Source of the DNA: Subdoligranulum variabile
Lineage (GTDB): Bacteria; Bacillota; Clostridia; Oscillospirales; Ruminococcaceae
Length of the DNA stretch: 43,392 nt
Direction of reading: 5' to 3'
NCBI GenBank assembly: GCA_003343905.1
Contig: QAKI01000065.1
Span: 1 to 43,392 of the forward strand
Position numbers and translations under genes: made by a program. Every line of letters starts with the position of its first letter. Positions within the stretch are counted from its first letter, which is position 1. A model generated the notes under the pieces. It did not search any database. It saw only the letters and a list, made by a program, of their open reading frames with translations, and had not been told where the DNA came from. Of the stretch, positions 32,762 through 38,142 are shown piece by piece.

Positions 32762-33025
32762 ATGGACTTTGGAATTGCAAGCGTGGCCGGAATCACTGTA
32801 ATCTGCTACCTGATCGGCCAAATCATCAAGGCCACCGGCCTGGACAATAAGTGGATCCCCTGCATCGTGGGCACCGCCGGGGCAGCGTTGGGGGCTGTCG
32901 GAATGTACGTAATGCCCGATTTCCCGGCAGGAGATGTGCTGACGGCCCTGGCCGTGGGCGTTGTGTCCGGCCTGGCCGCCACCGGCGCGGATCAGCTGGG
33001 CAAGCAGCTGATTAAAAAGGAGTAA
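32762..33025 (+). CDS. Phage holin (r1t-type)
   Basis: An 87-residue membrane protein with AAGGAGG upstream. Segments: ~5-22 (IASVAGITVICYLIGQII), ~32-52 (IPCIVGTAGAALGAVGMYVM), ~58-78 (DVLTALAVGVVSGLAATGAD) and a charged C terminus (QLGKQLIKKE). The pattern, including GVVSGLAATGxDQ, fits the r1t holin family (PF16945). It permeabilises the membrane so that the amidase encoded next can reach the wall. Confidence 0.8.
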   Translation: MDFGIASVAGITVICYLIGQIIKATGLDNKWIPCIVGTAGAALGAVGMYVMPDFPAGDVLTALAVGVVSGLAATGADQLGKQLIKKE

Positions 33026-33029
33026 TGCC

Positions 33030-34025
33030 GTGGAAATTAGAAAGTGTTACTTGACAAATAATGACTGCTATCAGCGAAATATCAATAAAGCAGATAGCCG
33101 GTATACAACCTTCCAGCAGCGTGGGCCACAGGGGGTGATGGTGCACTCCACCGGGGCGAACAACCCCACTCTCCGTCGATATCTTTACCCAGATGATGGA
33201 ATCATCGGGAAGAATGAGTATAACAATCATTGGAACAAATCTGGACTGGGAGCATGCGTACACGCATTTATCGGAAAGGATAAAAACGGCAATATCCAGT
33301 GCTACCAAACGCTACCCTGGACTTACCGGGGCTGGCACTGCGGGGCCGATGCCAATAACACACATGTAGCCTTTGAAATTTGCGAGGACGGCTTAAATGA
33401 TCGCAACTACTTTGAGAAAACATACAATGCCGCCGTTGAGCTGACCGCGCACATCTGCAGCGCGTACAAGTTGGATCCGTTGGCGGATGGCGTAGTAATC
33501 AGCCACGCGGAAGGCGCACGACGGGGCGTGGCCAGCAACCACGCCGATGTGGGCCACTGGTGGGATCGCTACGGGGTGACAATGACTGATTTTCGGGCGG
33601 ACGTTGCAAAACTGATGTGGTCCACTGCTAAGCCTTGGTATCGGGTGCGCAAATCATGGGCCGACAAAGATAGTCAGATCGGCGCGTTCGTGGATCTGAA
33701 TAGGGCTATAGCTGTGTGCCCCGCTGGATACAGTGTGTTTGACCCCACCGGAAAACCGATTTACAGTAAAGGAGAACCACAAGAAATGACTGAAGAAAAA
33801 GTGAAGGAAATTGCCAATGAAGCAGCACACAACGCGGTGGATCAGCTGATGAAGGGGGCTGGCACGGGCGATAAGCCCGCTAAGTGGGCGACGGAGGCTG
33901 CAGAGTGGGCGAAGCAAACTGGCCTGATCCAGGGCATTGGCGGCGGCGATTATGCGTGGAATAAGCCCGTAACGAGGCAGGAGTTGGCCGTAATCCTCTA
34001 TCGACTCCAGACCGAAAAGCGCTGA
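33030..34025 (+). CDS. Endolysin: N-acetylmuramoyl-L-alanine amidase (Amidase_2)
   Basis: A 331-residue endolysin with GTG start (AAAGGAG upstream). The amidase domain (residues ~20-200) includes GVMVHSTGANNPTLRRYL with the first Zn His, CYQTLPWTYRGWHCGADANN, HVAFEICEDGL and the distal HADVGHWWDRYG with the third Zn ligand. It cleaves the MurNAc-L-Ala bond. After a linker (EEKVKEIANEAAHNAVDQLM) the last ~50 residues, KWATEAAEWAKQTGLIQGIG and TRQELAVILYRLQ, form one S-layer homology (SLH)-like repeat, likely used to bind cell-wall polymer. It ends the late operon. Confidence 0.92.
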   Translation: MEIRKCYLTNNDCYQRNINKADSRYTTFQQRGPQGVMVHSTGANNPTLRRYLYPDDGIIGKNEYNNHWNKSGLGACVHAFIGKDKNGNIQCYQTLPWTYRGWHCGADANNTHVAFEICEDGLNDRNYFEKTYNAAVELTAHICSAYKLDPLADGVVISHAEGARRGVASNHADVGHWWDRYGVTMTDFRADVAKLMWSTAKPWYRVRKSWADKDSQIGAFVDLNRAIAVCPAGYSVFDPTGKPIYSKGEPQEMTEEKVKEIANEAAHNAVDQLMKGAGTGDKPAKWATEAAEWAKQTGLIQGIGGGDYAWNKPVTRQELAVILYRLQTEKR

Positions 34026-34034
34026 TAATAAAAT

Positions 34035-34077
34035 AAGCAAAAAGAGCGATGCCTGTGCAACATCGCTCTTTTTGCTT
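34035..34077. terminator. Strong bidirectional intrinsic terminator
   Basis: A perfect 17-bp inverted repeat, AAGCAAAAAGAGCGATG (34035-34051) and its complement (34061-34077), with a 9-base loop. T-rich arms lie on both sides, so it can end the late plus-strand operon and also the minus-strand small RNA that contains the CRISPR repeat. Confidence 0.9.
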
Positions 34078-34090
34078 GCGCAGTTAATTT

Positions 34091-34122
34091 GTTTCAATCC
34101 ACAGTCGCAAAATGCGACTGAC
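34091..34122 (-). CRISPR. Solitary type I-C-like CRISPR repeat (single unit, no array)
   Basis: On the minus strand, reading from 34122 to 34091, there are 32 bases: GTC, then AGTCGC-ATTTT-GCGACT (6-bp stem, 5-base loop; 7 bp if the flanking pair is counted), then GTGGATTGAAAC. This equals the type I-C repeat architecture (known type I-C repeats are 32 nt, begin GTC, have a 6-bp stem with 5-base loop, and end GTGGATTGAAAT/C; the last 11 bases become the crRNA 5' handle). No second copy and no cas gene were seen in the window. It sits inside a predicted small RNA. Confidence 0.75.
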
Positions 34123-34209
34123 TAGTTATAGTCCCATACCACGAACAAGAGACGATTGGGAACTACAACTAACATCGATATTACCGGATGGCATATCCTA
34201 TGCACGCAT

Positions 34210-34238
34210 ATTGTAGCACACTGCGCGGCGCGTGTCAA
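34210..34238 (-). promoter_or_regulatory. Consensus sigma-70 promoter of the CRISPR-repeat RNA
   Basis: On the minus strand TTGACA (34238-34233) and TACAAT (34215-34210) are exactly 17 bases apart. It stands back to back with the first plus-strand cassette promoter; the two -35 boxes are separated by 25 bases, mostly a run of T on the plus strand, which is A-rich in the promoter orientation and could act as an UP element. Confidence 0.85.
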
Positions 34239-34263
34239 GAATTTTTTTTTTTTTAAAAAGCTC

Positions 34264-34292
34264 TTGACAAAATCGGAAAAATCTGATATAAT
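34264..34292 (+). promoter_or_regulatory. Cassette promoter 1
   Basis: TTGACA (34264-34269), 17 bases, TATAAT (34287-34292): perfect sigma-70 consensus. The leader contains a GGGG..CCCC hairpin (34306-34310 with 34318-34322, loop ggcaa) and the gene start follows a GGAGGG ribosome site. Unlike cassettes 2-4 it lacks the inverted repeat around the -35 box, because its upstream arm is replaced by a T tract and the divergent RNA promoter. Confidence 0.9.
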
Positions 34293-34345
34293 AAAAGCAC
34301 ATCGAGGGGGACGGCAAGCCCCTGGAGAACTGGAGGGAACGAAAA

Positions 34346-34903
34346 ATGAAAAAGAATCTTGAAGAGATGAGCGTTAGCGAAATTATTGAGGCCTGCGGGG
34401 TCTCCCCGGCCCCTGCTGGGCAGATTTACGTTGCCCGTGTCCCGGCGGAGATCTCGAGAGCTGCGGCACAGGCTTTCTTTAAAGCCCGGAAGCCTGAAAT
34501 CGTGGCAGAACTGCAGGCCCGTCGCGAGGCCGAGCGGGCGGCCCTGCAGGAGCGGCAGTCAAAGATCGACGCCATCGAGGGGCTCGTGGAGATCCAGGAA
34601 GCCCAGGAGAAAATGAATCAATGGCACAGACGCTTTAACGCGTCCTTCAGCGGCCCCAATGCTTGCGGAGGTTTCGGCGTTGGTCCCCGCCCAAACGTGG
34701 ATATCGACGCGCTGAAGGCCAAATACCCCCGCGCGGCGGCCTACCTGAAAGCCCGGGAATGGGGATGTGCTGCACACTACGTGAAGGCTAAAGCAGGCCG
34801 CGACGCGGAAGAGCGGACCATCAATGGCGAGGACCACGCTACAGTGATCGCGGAAATGGAAAAGTCCTGGGATGCCTACTGCGACGGGAAGGCGTGGGAC
34901 TGA
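34346..34903 (+). CDS. Cassette gene 1: Ala/Glu-rich helical protein of unknown function
   Basis: A 185-residue protein. Residues 1-60 (MSVSEIIEACGVSPAPAGQI, VPAEISRAAAQAFFKARKPE) are followed by a long charged helix or coiled coil at ~55-95 (VAELQARREAERAALQERQS), then a Gly/Asn-rich middle (SGPNACGGFGVGPRPNVDID) and a C-terminal region with YLKAREWGCAAHYVKAKAGR. No family recognised by me. It is driven by a perfect promoter and has its own terminator, so it is a self-contained transcription unit, typical of phage accessory (moron) genes expressed in the lysogen. Confidence 0.75.
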   Translation: MKKNLEEMSVSEIIEACGVSPAPAGQIYVARVPAEISRAAAQAFFKARKPEIVAELQARREAERAALQERQSKIDAIEGLVEIQEAQEKMNQWHRRFNASFSGPNACGGFGVGPRPNVDIDALKAKYPRAAAYLKAREWGCAAHYVKAKAGRDAEERTINGEDHATVIAEMEKSWDAYCDGKAWD

Positions 34904-34911
34904 TGCGAAGC

Positions 34912-34945
34912 GCCGGGGGGCCAGTCCCCCGGCAAATTTTTTTTT
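34912..34945 (+). terminator. Terminator of cassette gene 1
   Basis: GCCGGGGG (34912-34919) pairs with CCCCCGGC (34926-34933) and is followed by AAA and nine T (34937-34945). A textbook intrinsic terminator. Confidence 0.9.
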
Positions 34946-34956
34946 GCGTAAAAGGT

Positions 34957-35007
34957 GCGGAAATTTCAGAAAAAGATCTTGACAAAATCTGAAATTTCTG
35001 CTATAAT
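34957..35007 (+). promoter_or_regulatory. Cassette promoter 2 with inverted repeat around the -35 box
   Basis: TTGACA (34979-34984), 17 bases, TATAAT (35002-35007). A 14-base inverted repeat flanks the -35 box: GCGGAAATTTCAGA (34957-34970) and TCTGAAATTTCTGC (34988-35001), one G.U pair, 17-base loop. The downstream arm fills the promoter spacer. The arm sequence differs from cassettes 3 and 4 but symmetry is kept. Leader hairpin at 35021-35038 is the weaker GGG-c-GAC/GTC-CCC form. Confidence 0.85.
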
Positions 35008-35059
35008 AAAAGCACGTTAAGGGCGACAGCAAGTCCCCGAAAAATAGGAGGAAATGAAA

Positions 35060-35347
35060 ATGAAGACCATCAAGACATACGAAAGCTTTAACCACCGCCG
35101 GTACAGCAACCCTTGGGTTGCCCCAGTGCTCCCCGGGACGACAAAGCCCGACTTTAGCAAAAAAGTCGGCGGATACACCGGCGCATATGGCAAAGGTGAA
35201 GCCGGGAATCTGTACGTGTCCGACCCCGTTGAAGGCCAGGTGTACACCTACGGCCAGAAGGACTACCGGGGCGGGAAGTCGGATCGCGGGTACGTCCGCT
35301 ACGAAAGCGGCGAGTTCCACGAGGTGGACCCGGCTGAGATTGGCTAA
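35060..35347 (+). CDS. Cassette gene 2: small Tyr/Gly-rich protein
   Basis: A 95-residue product. I choose the ATG at 35060, because in all four cassettes the gene starts about 8 bases after the AGGAGG-type site; an ATG at 35054 is also in frame. Sequence MKTIKTYESFNHRRYSNPWV, then KPDFSKKVGGYTGAYGKGEA and YTYGQKDYRGGKSDRGYVRY. Proteins of this look (RRYSxPWVA...VGGYTGxYGxGEAGxLY...YxYGQKDYR) recur in mobile elements of gut Firmicutes, as far as I recall, without an assigned function. Confidence 0.75.
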   Translation: MKTIKTYESFNHRRYSNPWVAPVLPGTTKPDFSKKVGGYTGAYGKGEAGNLYVSDPVEGQVYTYGQKDYRGGKSDRGYVRYESGEFHEVDPAEIG

Positions 35348-35352
35348 AAATT

Positions 35353-35404
35353 TCAGGTTTTTCCGAAAAAAGCTCTTGACAAAATAGGGAAAATCTGATA
35401 TAAT
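35353..35404 (+). promoter_or_regulatory. Cassette promoter 3
   Basis: TTGACA (35376-35381), 17 bases, TATAAT (35399-35404). The inverted repeat is TCAGGTTTTTCCGA (35353-35366) with TAGGGAAAATCTGA (35385-35398): two G.U pairs and one mismatch. It begins 6 bases after the stop of gene 2, so it could also act in the 3' end of that transcript. The leader hairpin GGGGGAC/GTCCCCC (35418-35424 with 35430-35436) is perfect. Confidence 0.88.
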
Positions 35405-35458
35405 AAAAGCACGGTAAGGGGGACAACAAGTCCCCCGGAAAATAGGAGAGTACGGAAA

Positions 35459-36412
35459 ATGGAAAAGATTTATGTTTGTGGGAAAAGCGTAGTTGTTGAC
35501 GACGACAGACCTCATCTTTTAGAGCGGGATCTGCGAGTTGAGGGGACTGTAGATGGGGTCCCCGTGGAGCTAAAATACTTTGTCCCCTGGGCGGATCATT
35601 CCGGGGGCCAGTACACATGGTACCCGGCCAGTCCCATTGGCATAGGCCTATCGTCTGGGGCCTTTTACCGGGAGTATGAAGATAGGCCCGACTTCGAGGG
35701 CATCGAAGCGTGGATAGAGGATGCTGATCAGCAGCTGTCCCGCGAATTCGAAGCCCGGCGGCCCAGGAACTTTATCTTCCACAGCCGGGAAACTACGCTT
35801 CCAGACGGCTTTCATGTCCGGTCAGGCTATGTCTCCTTCCGGCTGGCAGGGGAGATGTACCATTCGTCCGGGTGGGCAGATTTCGGCGACGACAGTTGCC
35901 TATATGCCTACCGGAAAGCACCAGACGGGCACTTCCAGAGAGAAGAACTCTGGGAGAGTGATTTCGCTGGGCGAGACAGAGACGTGCTCAGCGAAATTGT
36001 GAATCTGCTTTATAATGATTATTATGAAGTAGATCCGGATCCGTCCCCTTCCGGTGTGCAGGTACCCCCAGAGCTGGTGGAGGCTTTGGGGGACCTGCTG
36101 GACGATGGAGATGGGAGATTCTCCATCGTGACCGCGGACCACACCGCAGGGCGGGAAGAGAATACGAACGGTGGCGCGTACGTGCGCCGCACACAATTCC
36201 TGTACACCGGCGAACATCGATATTACGTTCGAGAGGTGTGGAGCTGTGATGGGGACCTCCGCCCAATGCCGGAGTGGTACCGGGTGAACAGCGGGGCATT
36301 TATCCGGGAGTTCGTCGAAGCAGTTCGGCAGAATGCCGAGCTGGAAGACTACGCCAACCCAGCTCTGGCAGAGCTTGCCACGCGCCTCGAAAGGGAGGAA
36401 ATGATACTATGA
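35459..36412 (+). CDS. Cassette gene 3: large acidic protein of unknown function
   Basis: A 317-residue protein, strongly acidic (about 62 Asp/Glu against about 32 Lys/Arg by my count). It looks like two similar halves of mixed alpha/beta fold: LKYFVPWADHSGGQYTWYPA and FHVRSGYVSFRLAGEMYHSS in the first, and FSIVTADHTAGREENTNGGA and YTGEHRYYVREVWSCDGDLR in the second. No known family is recognised. It starts the longest cassette (three genes, with ATGA coupling to the HTH-AP2 gene). Acidity is compatible with DNA mimicry (for example anti-restriction), but nothing more specific is visible. Confidence 0.75.
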   Translation: MEKIYVCGKSVVVDDDRPHLLERDLRVEGTVDGVPVELKYFVPWADHSGGQYTWYPASPIGIGLSSGAFYREYEDRPDFEGIEAWIEDADQQLSREFEARRPRNFIFHSRETTLPDGFHVRSGYVSFRLAGEMYHSSGWADFGDDSCLYAYRKAPDGHFQREELWESDFAGRDRDVLSEIVNLLYNDYYEVDPDPSPSGVQVPPELVEALGDLLDDGDGRFSIVTADHTAGREENTNGGAYVRRTQFLYTGEHRYYVREVWSCDGDLRPMPEWYRVNSGAFIREFVEAVRQNAELEDYANPALAELATRLEREEMIL

Positions 36413-36852
36413 GCCATGATTATAAATCCCCCCGGCGCGGCAGCCGGGGGGCGACCCGGGCTGCACAACTTCGAATTGCGGCCGGGCTGACACAAAAAGA
36501 GCTTGCAACCCGCGCGGGGGTGTCCCTGGCAGTGATTCAGGGGATTGAATACGCCGACCGGCAGCCACGAGTTGATTCGCTGCAATTGGTGGCTTCGGCC
36601 CTGGGAGCTGATAACCCCCTGGAGCTGCTGGAGCCTGCAGAGCCGATCCCGGTAGACACGGCAGAACCGAGCGAAGCAGACCGAATCCGCGCGAAGGGGT
36701 ATCGAGGGATCCATTGGGATCGGGCTAACCGATCCTGGGTGGTGGCGTTGCGGGCCGGGGGCGCATCCCACCGGTACGGGAGCAGCAAAAATCTGGATGA
36801 TGCAATCCAGATTTGGACAGCTGCAAAGGAAAAAATGAAAGGACAGCATTAA
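36409..36852 (+). CDS. HTH-AP2 DNA-binding protein (candidate regulator of the cassettes)
   Basis: A 147-residue protein from the ATG at 36409 (GGGAGGAAATG upstream). Residues ~18-75 form an XRE-type HTH: AAQLRIAAGLTQKELATRAG, VSLAVIQGIEYADRQPRVDS, LQLVASALGADNP. Residues ~98-145 resemble an AP2 domain: KGYRGIHWDRANRSWVVALR, then AGGASHRYGSSKNLDDAIQI. The pairing of two DNA-binding domains is uncommon. Because it lies inside the cassette block, it may control the repeated promoters in the manner of Aca proteins in anti-CRISPR operons; this is inference. Confidence 0.75.
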   Translation: MSHDYKSPRRGSRGATRAAQLRIAAGLTQKELATRAGVSLAVIQGIEYADRQPRVDSLQLVASALGADNPLELLEPAEPIPVDTAEPSEADRIRAKGYRGIHWDRANRSWVVALRAGGASHRYGSSKNLDDAIQIWTAAKEKMKGQH

Positions 36853-36853
36853 A

Positions 36854-37153
36854 ATGCAAAGATTTAAATTAAACTTAGTTTGCTACGGGTATGAGTGCGA
36901 TACATTATTTTTCGGGGTTGCCGCGGACTTTTACGGCAATGCTGAGATCATCCCCGGGCCAGAGTACCAGGAGTATGAGTGCCTATACGAGTACCGGGTG
37001 GCGGTGGTCCCCACGGTCCCTGGCCAGACAGAGCGGGACCGCCTGCGGAACGTCCGGGATCAAATCGTGCTGGACTTGATCCGGCGCGGCCTAGCGCATT
37101 GGGTGGCTAGCGACGAGCCCGGGTGCTCGCCGGATCTGTCCCTGGCCCCCTAA
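36854..37153 (+). CDS. Cassette gene 3c: hypothetical protein
   Basis: A 99-residue product starting one base after the previous stop; AAAGGA lies upstream. Sequence MQRFKLNLVCYGYECDTLFF then EYECLYEYRVAVVPTVPGQT, QTERDRLRNVRDQIVLDLIR. No family recognised; acidic with a beta-like N terminus. Third gene of the promoter-3 operon. Confidence 0.65.
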   Translation: MQRFKLNLVCYGYECDTLFFGVAADFYGNAEIIPGPEYQEYECLYEYRVAVVPTVPGQTERDRLRNVRDQIVLDLIRRGLAHWVASDEPGCSPDLSLAP

Positions 37154-37159
37154 AAAAAT

Positions 37160-37209
37160 TCAGATTTTCCGAAAAAGCTCTTGACAAAATCGGAAAAATC
37201 TGATATAAT
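37160..37209 (+). promoter_or_regulatory. Cassette promoter 4
   Basis: TTGACA (37181-37186), 17 bases, TATAAT (37204-37209). Inverted repeat TCAGATTTTCCGA (37160-37172) with TCGGAAAAATCTGA (37190-37203), one bulged base, loop of 17 bases nearly identical to cassette 2. Leader hairpin GGGGGAC/GTCCCCC at 37224-37230 with 37236-37242 is perfect, then AGGAGG and the ATG at 37264. Confidence 0.9.
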
Positions 37210-37263
37210 GAAAGCACGTTGAGGGGGGACAGCAAGTCCCCCGGAAAATAGGAGGAAACGAAA

Positions 37264-37548
37264 ATGGAAAACATCAATGCAATCTTGGAGAGATTCACAC
37301 GTGCGGAAATCGCCGCTACAGCGGCGCAGACGCAGACCTACCCCGAATATTCGGGGCACACCGACGAGATTTTTGCAAACCTCGCGACTGGCAAATTCCG
37401 CGTGATCCAATCGGTGGATGGGTACACCGTAAGCACCGACCCGGATCTAATCAAAGTCTGCAACTCCGCGCACAAAATGAGCGCGGAAGAACTGGCCAAG
37501 GAATTGGCGTTCGCAGTGAAAATTCACTGCGAATACGAAAACGGTTGA
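37264..37548 (+). CDS. Cassette gene 4a: hypothetical protein
   Basis: A 94-residue product preceded by AGGAGGAAACGAAA. Sequence MENINAILERFTRAEIAATA, then TGKFRVIQSVDGYTVSTDPD and a C-terminal helix KMSAEELAKELAFAVKIHCE. Acidic, mixed fold, no known family. Followed after 15 bases by gene 4b with which it is cotranscribed. Confidence 0.7.
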   Translation: MENINAILERFTRAEIAATAAQTQTYPEYSGHTDEIFANLATGKFRVIQSVDGYTVSTDPDLIKVCNSAHKMSAEELAKELAFAVKIHCEYENG

Positions 37549-37563
37549 GCGGAGGGCACGAAA

Positions 37564-37866
37564 ATGAAACTGACTGACGGAAATAGAACGGTGGAAATTT
37601 ACATATATGAATGGGGTCAACCGGATTGGGCAAATGCCTTTTTTGAATCCGGACGCCTGCCGTACGATGAAGATTCCGAAACATATAAGGTGGAGGACGT
37701 ACTGCGCTGCCTTAGTCAGGCTGCAGATTGGCGGCATAGCGTAGGTGATTTCGACACCTACTACGACCCGGATTCTGCACCGAGCCCCGACGAGCTGTGT
37801 GTGGACGTCGAACTTCTGTCCGGGCCAGAAATCCCGGCGGAGCTGATGCGTCGACTGGAATATTAA
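37564..37866 (+). CDS. Cassette gene 4b: very acidic small protein
   Basis: A 100-residue protein with GGAGGGCACGAAA upstream. It has 23 Asp/Glu and 8 Lys/Arg by my count, a net charge near -15. Sequence includes TVEIYIYEWGQPDWANAFFE, LPYDEDSETYKVEDVLRCLS and GDFDTYYDPDSAPSPDELCV. Such compact acidic proteins are frequent among anti-restriction and anti-CRISPR factors, but composition alone does not prove this. It ends the phage accessory region; a terminator follows 6 bases later. Confidence 0.7.
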   Translation: MKLTDGNRTVEIYIYEWGQPDWANAFFESGRLPYDEDSETYKVEDVLRCLSQAADWRHSVGDFDTYYDPDSAPSPDELCVDVELLSGPEIPAELMRRLEY

Positions 37867-37872
37867 TTCATG

Positions 37873-37898
37873 GCGGGGGAGGAATTCCCCCGCTATTT
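37873..37898 (+). terminator. Terminator of cassette 4
   Basis: GCGGGGGA (37873-37880) pairs with TCCCCCGC (37886-37893), 5-base loop, followed by TATTTT. Intrinsic terminator closing the accessory block. Confidence 0.82.
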
Positions 37899-37956
37899 TG
37901 CTACTAGCCGCCGTGTCGACAGGGCCGCCCGAATAGCCCCAGGCTGCCGCTTTTCT

Positions 37957-37990
37957 GCTGCTAATCGTATCCCGCTATTAGCGGCTTTTA
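37957..37990 (+). terminator. Terminator-like hairpin
   Basis: GCTGCTAAT (37957-37965) pairs with ATTAGCGGC (37977-37985), one wobble, 11-base loop, followed by TTTTA. Weaker than the upstream terminator; possibly a backup. Confidence 0.5.
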
Positions 37991-38100
37991 CACGCGCATA
38001 ATAATAAGTTTTACCGGAAATACCACCGTAACCGCAACTTAATGGGCCTTAAATATAAGTAGTAAAGTTTGAAACGTGTAATATGCGAATTCGTGTAAGG

Positions 38101-38142
38101 GAGTTGCGAGATGCCCCCTCACGGGGGCACGACTTGAAACTC
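38101..38142 (+). other. Long imperfect hairpin, superficially CRISPR-repeat-like
   Basis: Nested pairs GAGTT/AACTC (38101-38105 with 38138-38142), CGAG/CTTG (38107-38110 with 38133-38136) and TGCCCCC/GGGGGCA (38112-38118 with 38123-38129) with a TCAC loop make a 16-bp interrupted stem. The stretch ends in TTGAAAC, like a CRISPR repeat, but those bases are partly paired here. Role unknown; it could be a structured RNA end or a mobile-element end. Confidence 0.45.

Larger units (their letters stand above)
34035..34203 (-). ncRNA. Candidate RNA anti-CRISPR: small RNA carrying one CRISPR repeat
   Basis: A minus-strand transcript is predicted from its own promoter (34238-34210), starting near 34203 and ending at the terminator hairpin (34077-34035), about 170 nt. 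Order 5' to 3': a leader; an imperfect long stem pairing 34172-34157 with 34136-34122 (about 14 bp with one bulge and one wobble, 20-base loop); the 32-nt CRISPR repeat (34122-34091); a 13-base spacer; the terminator hairpin. There is no credible coding frame. A single repeat with private promoter and terminator in a phage is the reported layout of RNA anti-CRISPRs that trap Cas proteins; a crRNA-like regulator is the main alternative. Confidence 0.6.

Noticed and set aside
34156..34362. 68-codon plus-strand frame over the divergent promoters
   Set aside because: Covers two consensus promoters and a T/A tract; would be disrupted by them and has no RBS.
34559..35515. 318-codon minus-strand frame
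   Set aside because: Lies antisense to cassette genes 1-3 and across a terminator and two promoters; composition is that of a shadow frame.
38108..38140. Second CRISPR repeat ending in TTGAAAC
   Set aside because: The tail pairs into a longer nested stem, the bases before TTGAAAC (CGAC instead of TGGA) do not match type I-C repeats, and the stem differs from the repeat at 34.1 kb.
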